Positions 29,361-37,452 of a DNA stretch of 64,000 nt are shown here, one piece after another; positions within the stretch are counted from its first letter, which is position 1, and each line of letters opens with the position of its first letter. The DNA is from Aerococcus urinaehominis (lineage in GTDB: Bacteria; Bacillota; Bacilli; Lactobacillales; Aerococcaceae). The notes beneath the pieces are model-generated. The model made no database searches and had not been told where the DNA came from. It saw nothing but the letters and a program-made list of their open reading frames with translations. The translations under genes and the position numbers were made by a program. The stretch covers positions 372,001 through 436,000 of the forward strand of contig NZ_CP014163.1 of NCBI RefSeq assembly GCF_001543245.1, read 5' to 3'.

Positions 29361-30685
29361 GATTAAGTCCATATAATTGTGTAAAAAGAAAAACCATAAT
29401 AATCTTTTTTGGTTACAATGTAATTGGCTAAAACACATTGAAAGGAAGATTATTATGGCTCAACTAAATATTACCCTAAACTTAGAAGAAATTACAGAGG
29501 CAGTTCTAAACAGTGATATGGATCAGATGATGAAGTCCCTAACTGTAACCATCTTTAATGCCTATATGCAAGCAGAGCGTGAGGAATTTATTAATGCTAA
29601 GCGCTATGAGCGCACAGATGACCGGAAAGATTATCGTAATGGCTCCTATAAAAGAAACTTTAAAACAAAGGTAGGGACTGTTGAACTGGATGTCCCTCGG
29701 ACACGATCAGGAGAATTTGATACCAAGCTATTCGATAAATATCAACGTATGGACAAGGCCTTTGTGGCTGTTTTAACCGAAATGTATATTAATGGGGTCT
29801 CAACACGCCGTATTAAGAAGGTTGTTGAAACACTCTGTGGCGAAGGTGTTTCTAAATCATTTGTCTCTTCAGTAAATAAAAACTTGGACCCTGCTGTTTT
29901 CGAATTTAAAGGGCGTTCCCTAACACATACGAATTTTCGATATGTTTATGTCGATGCCATGTATATTAAAGTTCGCGAAAACCATCGTTCTGTCTCTAAA
30001 GGTGTTTATATTGCTCAGGGTATTAACGATGATAATCGTCGCGAAATTATCGGCTTTATGATTGCTGATAATGAATCAGAAGAAAACTGGAAGAACTTCT
30101 TCCTTGATTTAAAGGCCAGAGGCCTAACTAAACCAACATTAATTATATCTGACGCCCACAAGGGACTAAAATCAGCGATTAGTAATCAATTTTTAGGCAC
30201 TACCTGGCAACGGTGTACGGTTCATTTTCTACGTAATATTTTAGCTCATTTTCCAAAAAAGGATTGCAGTCATGAGAGAAGTCTTCTAAAGAGAATATTT
30301 AATGCTGATAGTCAACAAAGAGCGCGAGAGTTAAAATTTGAATTTGTAGAATACGTTAGTGGCAATGAGAAATATGACAAAGCTGTTAATACGCTAGAGG
30401 AAGGCTTCGAAGATGCTATCCCATACTTATTAGAACCCACACCTTATCGCGTTTCACTGAAAACAACTAACAGTCTAGAAAGGCTAAATCGAGAAATTAG
30501 AAGAAGAGAGAAAGTTGTCGGCCTCTTTCCTAATATAGAGGCTGCGGAGCGACTTATAGGAAGTGTATTGCTTGATTTGCATGAATATTGGGAGACATGT
30601 CCTCATAAATTCTTTAATAACATAGTCTAAATATTTATACCCACCAATTACATTCTATAATTTACACAAGATTGTGGACTTGACA
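29361..30685 (+). mobile_element. IS256-family insertion sequence, complete, 1325 bp
   Basis: Left end GATTAAGTCCATATAATTG and right end (minus strand) TGTCAAGTCCACAATCTTG share AAGTCCA and TTGTGTAAA, giving imperfect inverted repeats of about 25 bp. The 8-bp duplication CTATCGGA is exact. Only one ORF is present and it is intact, so the element may be active. It inserted into the ISL3 transposase after ISL3 had arrived. Confidence 0.93.
29455..30630 (+). CDS. IS256-family (mutator type) transposase
   Basis: It is a 391-residue DDE transposase. The catalytic acids are in YVDAMYIKVRE (D about 180), IISDAHKGLKSA (D about 246) and NSLERLNREIRRRE (E about 350). The HFLRNIL and WQRCTVHF segments typical of IS256 sit between them. 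The ATG at 29455 has AAGGAAG. No frameshift or stop is seen. An open frame extends upstream into the left end but without a ribosome binding site. Confidence 0.95.
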   Translation: MAQLNITLNLEEITEAVLNSDMDQMMKSLTVTIFNAYMQAEREEFINAKRYERTDDRKDYRNGSYKRNFKTKVGTVELDVPRTRSGEFDTKLFDKYQRMDKAFVAVLTEMYINGVSTRRIKKVVETLCGEGVSKSFVSSVNKNLDPAVFEFKGRSLTHTNFRYVYVDAMYIKVRENHRSVSKGVYIAQGINDDNRREIIGFMIADNESEENWKNFFLDLKARGLTKPTLIISDAHKGLKSAISNQFLGTTWQRCTVHFLRNILAHFPKKDCSHERSLLKRIFNADSQQRARELKFEFVEYVSGNEKYDKAVNTLEEGFEDAIPYLLEPTPYRVSLKTTNSLERLNREIRRREKVVGLFPNIEAAERLIGSVLLDLHEYWETCPHKFFNNIV

Positions 30686-31229
30686 CTATCGGAAATTGAA
30701 ACAGTTATGGAAGCTGATTTTAAAGAACCAAGAAGCACTGAATAGTGTTAATTACCGCACACATCGCTTATTTGATGGCCTTATAACAGAAGTAGGTATA
30801 GTTGAATTTATGCTTAATATCGACAGTAAATTTAGAAAAGTCTATGATGTCGTGAACGAGCTCAAATATCACCTTAAAACAGGGAATATCAATGCTTTCA
30901 TACATACAATTAGTCGCAATAAGAGCCAACGGCTCCCAAAAAAATTGAGAAAAACGATGAATACTCTGCTCAAATACTTACCTGCTATTATCAATAGCTT
31001 TCGTTATACACTTTCCAATGGGCCAATTGAGGGTATGAATAATAAAATCAAGAATATTAAGCGATCCGGTTTTGGGTACCGCAATTTTTATCATTTAAGG
31101 GCACGGGCTTTTCTTTCTTTTAGATCCTATGAGGCAAAAAAGGAAAGTAAAACTACTGTAAAGAGAAAGATTGAAAAGTTAGATGCAGAATCTAGGGCCC
31201 TATGTGCTTAATTGATAAAATATTTCTTT

Positions 31230-31438
31230 GCTAGAGTCGGAGGGGAATGGGCATCTGTTAGCCATGTTGAGCACGCCAAAGAATTACAAGCTGTGACAAT
31301 CCTAGAGCCGTAGAAGCAACGCGACGTACGGATATAGCGATTGACTACAGCTTGTTTGAGGCTGGCGAGGTGAGAGACCTTGGCTCGAACCGGTGCCATG
31401 GCTGTTGAACAGATGACCAATTCTCTGGAGACTCTAGC
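31230..31438 (+). ncRNA. Large folded sequence inside the ISL3 right end, candidate structured RNA
   Basis: Between the transposase stop and the right inverted repeat, complementary segments nest in order. P0 is GCTAGAGTC 31230-31238 with GACTCTAGC 31430-31438. P1 is CATCTGTT 31252-31259 with AACAGATG 31408-31415. P2 is AGCCATG 31260-31266 with CATGGCT 31397-31403. P3 is CGCCA 31274-31278 with TGGCG 31363-31367. P4 is ACAAGCTGT 31286-31294 with ACAGCTTGT 31347-31355. P5 is CAATC 31297-31301 with GATTG 31339-31343. Inside are CTA/TAG and CCGTA/TACGG. A side hairpin AGGT-GAGAG-ACCT is at 31368-31380. The P0 3' strand can also pair with GGCTAGA (31443-31449). A terminator-like hairpin follows. 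Expression and function are unknown. Confidence 0.5.
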
Positions 31439-31450
31439 CTATGGCTAGAA

Positions 31451-31488
31451 AAATAAAAAAGACCGAAGTCAAAACTTCGATCTTTAAT
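31451..31488. terminator. Terminator hairpin at the ISL3 right end
   Basis: AAAGA-C-CGAAGT/ACTTCG-A-TCTTT with loop CAAA. On the minus strand it is followed by T6, so it can end transcripts of the Gate-domain gene that now runs into the element. On the plus strand it follows the folded RNA region. Confidence 0.7.
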
Positions 31489-31515
31489 ATCACCAACACT
31501 ATTTGACAAAGAGCC

Positions 31516-31523
31516 GATTTTTT
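31516..31523. repeat. ISL3 target-site duplication, right copy
   Basis: GATTTTTT, identical to 28394-28401. The stop of the Gate-domain gene lies only 2 bases beyond. Confidence 0.88.
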
Positions 31524-31525
31524 TA

Positions 31526-32668
31526 TCAAACTAATATATATATAAAATGAGCTGCTACGCCTGCTACGAGGCCTCCAATAGTATGGCTAATAAGGGCATA
31601 GCCAGTCGCTTCTTTTGTACCTAATGCATCCATCATAGCAATATGAGTTGAGAGGTAACCCGACCAGCACATACACATGGCTGTAAATACTGCAAGATCA
31701 TTACCATCTGCTAGGCCCTTAGTTACAAAATCAGCTGCAACACCTACTGCAGCACCGGCAGCGCCTAAAGCAGTAATTGGGACGGCAATGGCTTCAGGAT
31801 TTGAAAAACCAAATAGGGGCACTAAAATAAAAGAAAATTTTTCTCCTAACCAAGGTAAAAAGGCCACCCCTTGCCCTAAACCACCGTCATAAAGACCGCC
31901 AGGACCAGGACCATTAGTTAATAACATAACCATAGTACAGACGACAAGTACCCCGGGAATAATAGCCATTCCCATCTCTACGCCATTCATACCACCTTCC
32001 AACAAAGACGATAGTAGGCGTGAACCTGTCCCACCTTCACGAATGACACGCAAATGAGGGGGAATTTCTTTGCTTTGTTTAGTAGTAACATCAGCTTCAG
32101 TGCCATACAAACGCTTAGTAAAAAATAACATCATCCGCACACTCACTACTGATCCAACCACAGCCCCCAGATTACCAATTAAGGCAGACTGGACAGCGCC
32201 ATCAATTGGTAGCCCAATCATAGTTGCGGTGACAATCAATCCCATCCCAAATGAGGTACCGATATTAGTTAAGGCTGGTAGTTGGTACTGTTTAAAATAG
32301 CGCTTAAAATTATCCTCTTTAGCAAGTGTTAGAATTGCAGGGTTATCAGACATATAGCAATTCAGAATACCCAGAGAGGAAGCACCGGGCATATCATAAA
32401 TAGGTTTAATAACTTTTGATAAAACTAAATCAATTAAGGATACAAAACCGAACTCAGAAAATAAGGAGGATAGCGCCCCGGTAACGACAGAAATAGCCAT
32501 AATATAAAAAACCGTATTAATTAATAAGTCATAGGCAGTAGCCATAATAGTTGATAACATATTTACCGTGCCCATAACTGAACCGATACTGATAAAGATA
32601 CCAAAAAAGATGATCGTAAATAGAATTGTTTCGCGGCCAACAGCTGGCTTATATCTCACATACTTCAT
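31526..32668 (-). CDS. Gate-domain (nucleoside-recognition-like) membrane protein
   Basis: It is a multi-pass membrane protein of 380 residues with about 9-10 helices. The pattern resembles Gate-domain proteins of the SpmA/YjiH kind: GASSLGILNCYMSDNPAILTLAKE, then GVEMGMAIIPGVLVVCTMVML and GFSNPEAIAVPITALGAAG. Transport function is inferred; the substrate is unknown. The ATG at 32668 follows GAAGGGAAAA, with a TG-extended TATAAT about 30 bases upstream. Its natural downstream terminator was displaced 3.1 kb by the ISL3 insertion, and the hairpin in the IS right end probably replaces it. Confidence 0.7.
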   Translation of the reverse strand: MKYVRYKPAVGRETILFTIIFFGIFISIGSVMGTVNMLSTIMATAYDLLINTVFYIMAISVVTGALSSLFSEFGFVSLIDLVLSKVIKPIYDMPGASSLGILNCYMSDNPAILTLAKEDNFKRYFKQYQLPALTNIGTSFGMGLIVTATMIGLPIDGAVQSALIGNLGAVVGSVVSVRMMLFFTKRLYGTEADVTTKQSKEIPPHLRVIREGGTGSRLLSSLLEGGMNGVEMGMAIIPGVLVVCTMVMLLTNGPGPGGLYDGGLGQGVAFLPWLGEKFSFILVPLFGFSNPEAIAVPITALGAAGAAVGVAADFVTKGLADGNDLAVFTAMCMCWSGYLSTHIAMMDALGTKEATGYALISHTIGGLVAGVAAHFIYILV

Positions 32669-32724
32669 TATTTTTTCCCTTCAAAAAACTTAGTTGTTAT
32701 TATAACATATCTCTACAAACAAAT

Positions 32725-32753
32725 AAAAAGCTGAGACTGACCTCAGCTTTTTA
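32725..32753 (-). terminator. Terminator of the lemA-DUF2207 operon
   Basis: AAAAAGCTGAG/CTCAGCTTTTT with loop ACTGAC, T tracts on both strands. Confidence 0.85.
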
Positions 32754-32787
32754 TCAAGCATTTTGCTAACATGAGCGCAGTGATTAA

Positions 32788-34590
32788 TTAGCGTACGCCA
32801 CCACCACCGCCGCCACCGAAGGAACCACCACCACCGCCCATACTGGATGATCCACCAAAACCAGAAGAAGCGGTAATGTCAGGATGAGCTTTATTATAGG
32901 CTTGCCGGTATTGATCCTGCATGATTCGACTTAAAAGATAATAATTATATATAGGTACCTGGTTATAGCTAGTTAGCTGTTGATACTCTGGATAAATTTT
33001 ATTAAATTCTTGTTCAACTTGGTCGGCAATACCTAATCCCGCTGCAAATATCATCATCTGATCCCAAAGTGTGACCTCTGGTGTATGACGCTCATTTAAC
33101 AGTGAATAATCTAATAGATAATTATGGTAGCGAACCAAATCATCGCGCTTAGCAAAGCCAGCATCAGTGTATGATCGACCATTTAACTGGTCAGCACGAG
33201 CTCGCAACTGGTCGGCACCTTTTTCAGGTGCATAAAGGGGCTGGGCTAAACCGGCGCTAGACATAAATTCTTCACTCGCTTGGTCGACAGCTTCTAGATA
33301 GGCACTATAACGCTTATAATTGCCACGAATGGTTTGTGATAAACGGTCTTGGTTTATAACTAATTGGCCACCAGTATCCTGACTAGCCAGAACTAACAAA
33401 TCATATAATTTATCAAGCGGTGCTTCCGGTTCTCCGACACCTGCCGCTAAATAAAACATGGTTTTATTTAATTGGTTAGGATCTACATGCGCAGAAATAT
33501 AACCTTCTGAGATAAGACTAAGGATACCAGCAATAAAGATATTTTGTTCCACATCTTCGACCTGTAAATCTTCAAGAAAATGATAGGCTACAAAAACACT
33601 TGGAGTTGGTTGGTCGCGATAATATTCCCCTGCCAAATCCTTGGCGCGTTCGCTCAGCTTAGGATAAAAACGCCGGCGAGCCTTATGATTTTTCCAAGTT
33701 GTATACACGCCCCAGCCGCCAACACTTAGGCTAACTGCTACTGCCGAGCCTAAAATAGTAAAAATTTCTCCTTTTGACATCTTATTGTCCGGTTGGTTAG
33801 CAGTATTCATTTGTTGGATTTGGTCATAAGTCATATTAGGGTTATAATCCTGCCAATTATAGTCGGAGCCTTCAAAAGCTTGCTTGAGATAATCTTCGAA
33901 AGCGCGATTGGTCTGCATTTGGCTAGCATATGTGCCGGCAGGAATTTGTATTAGCATAGTACCATAATGACTACTATCAAGGGCTTGTGACTGAGCGATA
34001 ATTTTACCTTGACTAATTTCGATTTGCCCAGGAAAACCAAAGGCCCAAATTCTATTATGGTCATAGTCAAAAGGGCGGTAGTCCGACTGAATGCTAATCG
34101 AAAATTTTTCAATAGCAGGACTGAAGCCTTTATTGATGAATTCCCAAAAAATCATTTGGTCTGTCGTCGTATTCACCACAAAATTTTCTACCGTATAGGA
34201 TACCTGGTAGGTATTTTCACCGTATTGGCTAATACCCCAATTCAATTCCTGGCCATTCTGGCCGTAGTAGCCAGCCTTATCTTCGAAGGAAGCATCAACA
34301 TTCCAACTATCAGCTGCTTTTAGAGGCTGGCCATTTAAAGCAACCTGAAAGTCTCTAATCGCCATGGGAGCTTCAAGTTGCATACCTTTATATAATTCAG
34401 TCCCTTCCTCTAAGTCAGTATGCCAATTTTCAATAAAATGGGCATTACCTTGCTGGTCAATATTAACCGTAATGTCAATCCGCTTAATACGGTTCTCAGC
34501 CAATACTGACGGACTGACTAGAATAAGGCTTATTACTGCAAGTAGAAGGGATATATAGCCAATCCAGCGCCGACAAGCTCGGCCTACCAT
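32788..34590 (-). CDS. DUF2207 membrane protein
   Basis: It has 600 residues. A signal peptide (about 10-32, ISLLLAVISLILVSPSVLAE) precedes an extracellular beta-rich DUF2207 domain (about 33-235, IKRIDITVNIDQQGNAHFIENW). One membrane helix follows (about 275-295), then a cytoplasmic region and a glycine-rich tail (SSSMGGGGGSFGGGGGGG). Such tails are typical of this family. Its start overlaps the lemA stop by 7 bases, so the two are translated together. DUF2207 and LemA genes often pair; their joint role in the envelope is not settled. Confidence 0.85.
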   Translation of the reverse strand: MVGRACRRWIGYISLLLAVISLILVSPSVLAENRIKRIDITVNIDQQGNAHFIENWHTDLEEGTELYKGMQLEAPMAIRDFQVALNGQPLKAADSWNVDASFEDKAGYYGQNGQELNWGISQYGENTYQVSYTVENFVVNTTTDQMIFWEFINKGFSPAIEKFSISIQSDYRPFDYDHNRIWAFGFPGQIEISQGKIIAQSQALDSSHYGTMLIQIPAGTYASQMQTNRAFEDYLKQAFEGSDYNWQDYNPNMTYDQIQQMNTANQPDNKMSKGEIFTILGSAVAVSLSVGGWGVYTTWKNHKARRRFYPKLSERAKDLAGEYYRDQPTPSVFVAYHFLEDLQVEDVEQNIFIAGILSLISEGYISAHVDPNQLNKTMFYLAAGVGEPEAPLDKLYDLLVLASQDTGGQLVINQDRLSQTIRGNYKRYSAYLEAVDQASEEFMSSAGLAQPLYAPEKGADQLRARADQLNGRSYTDAGFAKRDDLVRYHNYLLDYSLLNERHTPEVTLWDQMMIFAAGLGIADQVEQEFNKIYPEYQQLTSYNQVPIYNYYLLSRIMQDQYRQAYNKAHPDITASSGFGGSSSMGGGGGSFGGGGGGGVR

Positions 34591-35141
34591 TGGGGCATCT
34601 CCTTTTTAGTTTCGGTCGCTTCAAAATAGTCTTCAGGACTAAAGCCTGTCATACCGGCAATCAAAGAATTCGGAAAGACTTTGATTAAGCGGTTATATTT
34701 GGTAACCGTATCATTAAATACCATCCGTGATTGTCTGACTTGATTTTCATACTTGTCTACACTGGTCATGGTTTGTTGGTAAACTTGAGAAGCTTTCAGG
34801 TCAGGGTATTGTTCAACCACTACATCAATAGCCCGCATGGCTTGGTTAAAGAGGGCATCATCACGCTCAACTTGTTTAACACTTGACTCACGATTAACCC
34901 CAGCACGTGCCTCAACAATATTAGTTAAGGTTTCTTGTTCATGACCTTGGTATTCCTTGGTTGCTGAAATCAAGTTAGTTAGAGCGTCCCAGCGAGACTC
35001 GACCTGAGTAGCAATCTGCGCCATAGCGTTCTCAACCATCTCTTTAGCGCCGACAAATTTGTTATAGGACTTTATCCCCCAGATCAACAGACCAACCCCA
35101 ATAATAACAACGACTATCAATAAAATTAATCCCGTACTCAT
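34584..35141 (-). CDS. lemA: LemA family protein
   Basis: The protein has 185 residues, with an N-terminal membrane helix (about 4-24) and a long helical domain. It carries KSYNKFVGAKEMVENAMAQI, VESRWDALTNLISATKEY, YPDLKAS and the C-terminal FNDTVTKYNRLIKVFPNSL. These are clear LemA hallmarks. The ATG at 35141 has AAGGAGG. It is first of a two-gene operon with the DUF2207 gene. The biochemical role of LemA is unknown. Confidence 0.92.
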   Translation of the reverse strand: MSTGLILLIVVVIIGVGLLIWGIKSYNKFVGAKEMVENAMAQIATQVESRWDALTNLISATKEYQGHEQETLTNIVEARAGVNRESSVKQVERDDALFNQAMRAIDVVVEQYPDLKASQVYQQTMTSVDKYENQVRQSRMVFNDTVTKYNRLIKVFPNSLIAGMTGFSPEDYFEATETKKEMPQW

Positions 35142-35180
35142 TAAAAATCCTCCTTATTATAATTTCCTAACACAACAAAC

Positions 35181-35861
35181 TTAACCCAATACTTCTTCAA
35201 TACTAATTACCTGAACCTGGTCATCCCTAACCCTAAAGCGTACATTGAAGCGATCATAACGCAAACCATATATACGCTCAGGATTATGCTTATAGGCTGG
35301 TCTTGGATCATGAGCTAGAATGTCACTAAGCGTCTGGATAACAGTCGGGTCTATATCTGCAAGTAAGCTTGCTGGCATATCTACTGCGAGCTTTGGAAAC
35401 TGATTTTGGTCAACAAAGCCATCGTGACTATCCATCACTTGGTCTGCCTCAGAAATATAGGGCTTGATATCATAAACGGGGGTACCATCAAGCATATCCA
35501 CTCCCTGAACAAGCAAGCTAACTTTACCCTTAACCTCTTTAAGTTCTTCTAATTTAACAGCCGTTAAGCCCAAGTGGTTAGGGCGAAAAGGCGACCGGCT
35601 AGCAAACACACCTAAACGCTGGTTCCCCCCCAAACGTGGCGGTCTAACAGTAGCTTTTTCACGGTCTTGATTAGCTGCATTAAACCCCCAGATTACCCAT
35701 ATATGGCTAAAATCAGCTAATCCTTCAAAGTAACTACTTTGGTTATAAGGTGGGTTAAAAATAATTTCGGCCTGACTACTTGCAACTAGCGCTCCCTGGC
35801 GTGGAATGCCGAACTTTTCTTTAAAAGGACTCTTAATATGGCCAATTGCAGTTAATTCCAT
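35181..35861 (-). CDS. trmO: tRNA (N6-threonylcarbamoyladenosine-N6)-methyltransferase, TrmO/TsaA family
   Basis: TrmO-family enzymes use S-adenosylmethionine to methylate t6A37 in tRNA reading ACY codons. The 226 residues show IGHIKSPFKEKFGIPRQG, the beta-barrel core LADFSHIWVIWGF, RPPRLGGNQRLGVFASRSPFRPN and GVDMLDGTPVYDIKPY. I chose the ATG at 35861 (MELTAIGH), which has AAAGGGAG. The frame continues 15 codons upstream into the preceding gene. It follows the lipoprotein gene by 13 bases. Confidence 0.88.
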   Translation of the reverse strand: MELTAIGHIKSPFKEKFGIPRQGALVASSQAEIIFNPPYNQSSYFEGLADFSHIWVIWGFNAANQDREKATVRPPRLGGNQRLGVFASRSPFRPNHLGLTAVKLEELKEVKGKVSLLVQGVDMLDGTPVYDIKPYISEADQVMDSHDGFVDQNQFPKLAVDMPASLLADIDPTVIQTLSDILAHDPRPAYKHNPERIYGLRYDRFNVRFRVRDDQVQVISIEEVLG

Positions 35862-35874
35862 ATATATTCTCCCT

Positions 35875-37290
35875 TTATTTTTCAAGTGCTTGCCAAATTT
35901 TGTCATCTACTGATGGAGCTAATACATTTATATTTGTGGCATTAAAATTATTAAAGGTTAAGGCTAGGGTTTCATTAATTTCAGTTTGACCAGCTGTTGC
36001 AGCCCAGAGATAAACACCAACTAACCGGCCACTCTTAGCATCTATCAAATAATCCAAAGCATAGATAGCTTCTTCATTTTTCTCTAAGGATTTTACATCA
36101 ATACCTGGTGTATCCTTATCAAAATTAACAAAATCATTTTCATATAGCTTACGATAGTTATAAACACCATCTTGGCTACCATCAATCGCAACCAGGTCAT
36201 CACTTGCTAATTGGTCCATAAACAGATTTACAAAGTGACCATAATAGTCAGTCGTTGATCGATCTGTAACCTTCACCTGGCCTTGGTCTAGTGCATAGTC
36301 CCGACCATCATAGTTCAATTGGTATTGGCCAACTTTATTATTTTCAACCTTACTAGCTAATTCTGCTAAGGGCTGGTTATTAATTGCATTGACAATCACG
36401 ACTCGAGTCTCTCCCTCACCAGCCTGACTACCAATAGTATTCATAGTTGTCATTTCATAATACCGGGTAGCTGCAGCAGGATTAGCTTGTTTGAACTGGT
36501 CAGCTAGTTGGTTTTTATCAATATCTGCTTGTTTATTTTGATCAAGATCTGGATTAGCTAAAGGCTGGTCACCTAATTTAGAAAATGTCGGTGTTGCCTC
36601 CAGGCCAACGCGATAAGTTTTCCCTTGATCCTCTATCACATACTCAATATGTGCCTGCTTGATAGCGCCAGATTGGTCTAATTGATAGGTTAATAAAGCC
36701 TGGTCTTGGGCACTAGGTGTCACTAAAACAGGTGTATCAATTAAAACTCGTAATTGATCCAAAATTTCATCATCAGTAATCACTTTTTGCACGGTGACTT
36801 GGTCGTCCTCTTCAACCCCTTGCCATTGATCTTCTCCGGCAATGAGCCACTGAATCAACTGCAAGTAAGTAGGTGCCGTATTAGCTAAATCTGTTTCTTG
36901 GAAGCCCCCCTGGTCAACTTTAATGTAACCCTTGCCTTTTTCACCAGCTGAACCGTCATAATAATACTGGGTCTGACTTGTTTGGTCATCCACCTGGTCC
37001 GTTAACTCAACAGTATAGGCAGTAATATTCCCCTCTTTAAAACGCTCTTTATTAGTTTGCTGGCGACTAATTACTTCACCATTAATATCATAGTTAATAT
37101 TAAAGTCAGTGGCTACCTCCTCTAACTGTCCCAAATGCTGGGATACCAGAGCCTTATAAGCAGTTACATTGTTAGTATCACTTAGGGTGGCTTGGTCGAA
37201 CTGTTCCAAATTAGCCTGTTGGTCCTTAGTTTGGCACGCCGCCAATAAGCTAGCGGAAACTAAAGCTGTCAATAAAATTTTCTTTTTCAA
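35875..37290 (-). CDS. Lipoprotein of unknown function, 471 aa
   Basis: I do not recognise the family. The start is TTG at 37290, with GAGGAG 7 bases upstream. This gives MKKKILLTALVSASLLAACQ, a lipoprotein signal peptide with lipobox LAAC (lipidated Cys about 19). The mature part is rich in D, Q and N, with alternating hydrophobic strands, and no membrane helix is seen. It resembles secreted beta-rich lipoproteins that bind small ligands or stabilise surface complexes. trmO follows after 13 bases, perhaps as the second gene of an operon. Confidence 0.7.
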   Translation of the reverse strand: MKKKILLTALVSASLLAACQTKDQQANLEQFDQATLSDTNNVTAYKALVSQHLGQLEEVATDFNINYDINGEVISRQQTNKERFKEGNITAYTVELTDQVDDQTSQTQYYYDGSAGEKGKGYIKVDQGGFQETDLANTAPTYLQLIQWLIAGEDQWQGVEEDDQVTVQKVITDDEILDQLRVLIDTPVLVTPSAQDQALLTYQLDQSGAIKQAHIEYVIEDQGKTYRVGLEATPTFSKLGDQPLANPDLDQNKQADIDKNQLADQFKQANPAAATRYYEMTTMNTIGSQAGEGETRVVIVNAINNQPLAELASKVENNKVGQYQLNYDGRDYALDQGQVKVTDRSTTDYYGHFVNLFMDQLASDDLVAIDGSQDGVYNYRKLYENDFVNFDKDTPGIDVKSLEKNEEAIYALDYLIDAKSGRLVGVYLWAATAGQTEINETLALTFNNFNATNINVLAPSVDDKIWQALEK

Positions 37291-37396
37291 ACTAACACTC
37301 CTCACAATTATCTTACCCATATTTTACCAAATAATTAATAGTCTAACGAGTCATAAACTAAAATCGGTTAAATAAGCCCCTTATTAAAATGATTCT

Positions 37397-37424
37397 TTGT
37401 GACTAGCACTAACTTTGGTAGAAT
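37397..37424 (+). promoter_or_regulatory. Promoter of the 234-aa lipoprotein
   Basis: TTGTGA (37397-37402), 16 bases, TAGAAT (37419-37424). Confidence 0.6.
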
Positions 37425-37452
37425 GGATATGAAGAAATACGGGAGGTTTACT

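Larger units (their letters stand above)
28526..31211 (+). pseudogene. ISL3-family transposase, split by IS256 insertion
   Basis: ISL3 transposases move their element with a DDE catalytic domain. The first part (28526-29360) has a zinc-ribbon-like CPNC...CKNC pair (about residues 50-95), a helix-turn-helix (SMSLIAKKLNISNSTVIRLL) and the catalytic segments HLSIDEFK and TMDMYSPYYDFL. Deleting 29361-30693 joins HYR to KLKQLWKLIL exactly in frame, and the second part ends at 31211 with the NGPIEGMNNKIKNIKRSGFGYRN segment carrying the last acidic residue. The restored protein is about 450 residues, a normal family length. ATG 28526 has AAAGGAG. Confidence 0.9.
28402..31515 (+). mobile_element. ISL3-family insertion sequence, interrupted by an IS256-family element
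   Basis: Left end GGTTCTATACTTTTTGGTG and right end (minus strand) GGCTCTTTGTCAAATAGTG share GG-TCT and GTGTTGGTGA in the first 25 bases. They are flanked by exact 8-bp duplications GATTTTTT. Without the nested IS and its duplication the element is about 1781 bp, longer than the 1.4-1.55 kb usual for ISL3 elements. The excess is the folded stretch between the transposase stop (31211) and the right end. Confidence 0.88.

Noticed and set aside
31305-31331. Segment GAGCCGTA...ACGTACGG resembling group II intron domain V
   Set aside because: The lower stem does not pair properly (ACGGATA instead of ACGGTTC), the upper stem is weak, and no maturase or other intron domains are nearby. The pairing fits the larger nested fold better.
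31208-31420. Minus-strand 70-codon ORF across the ISL3 tail
   Set aside because: No ribosome binding site and no recognisable protein pattern. It overlaps the strongly self-complementary region, which explains the open frame.
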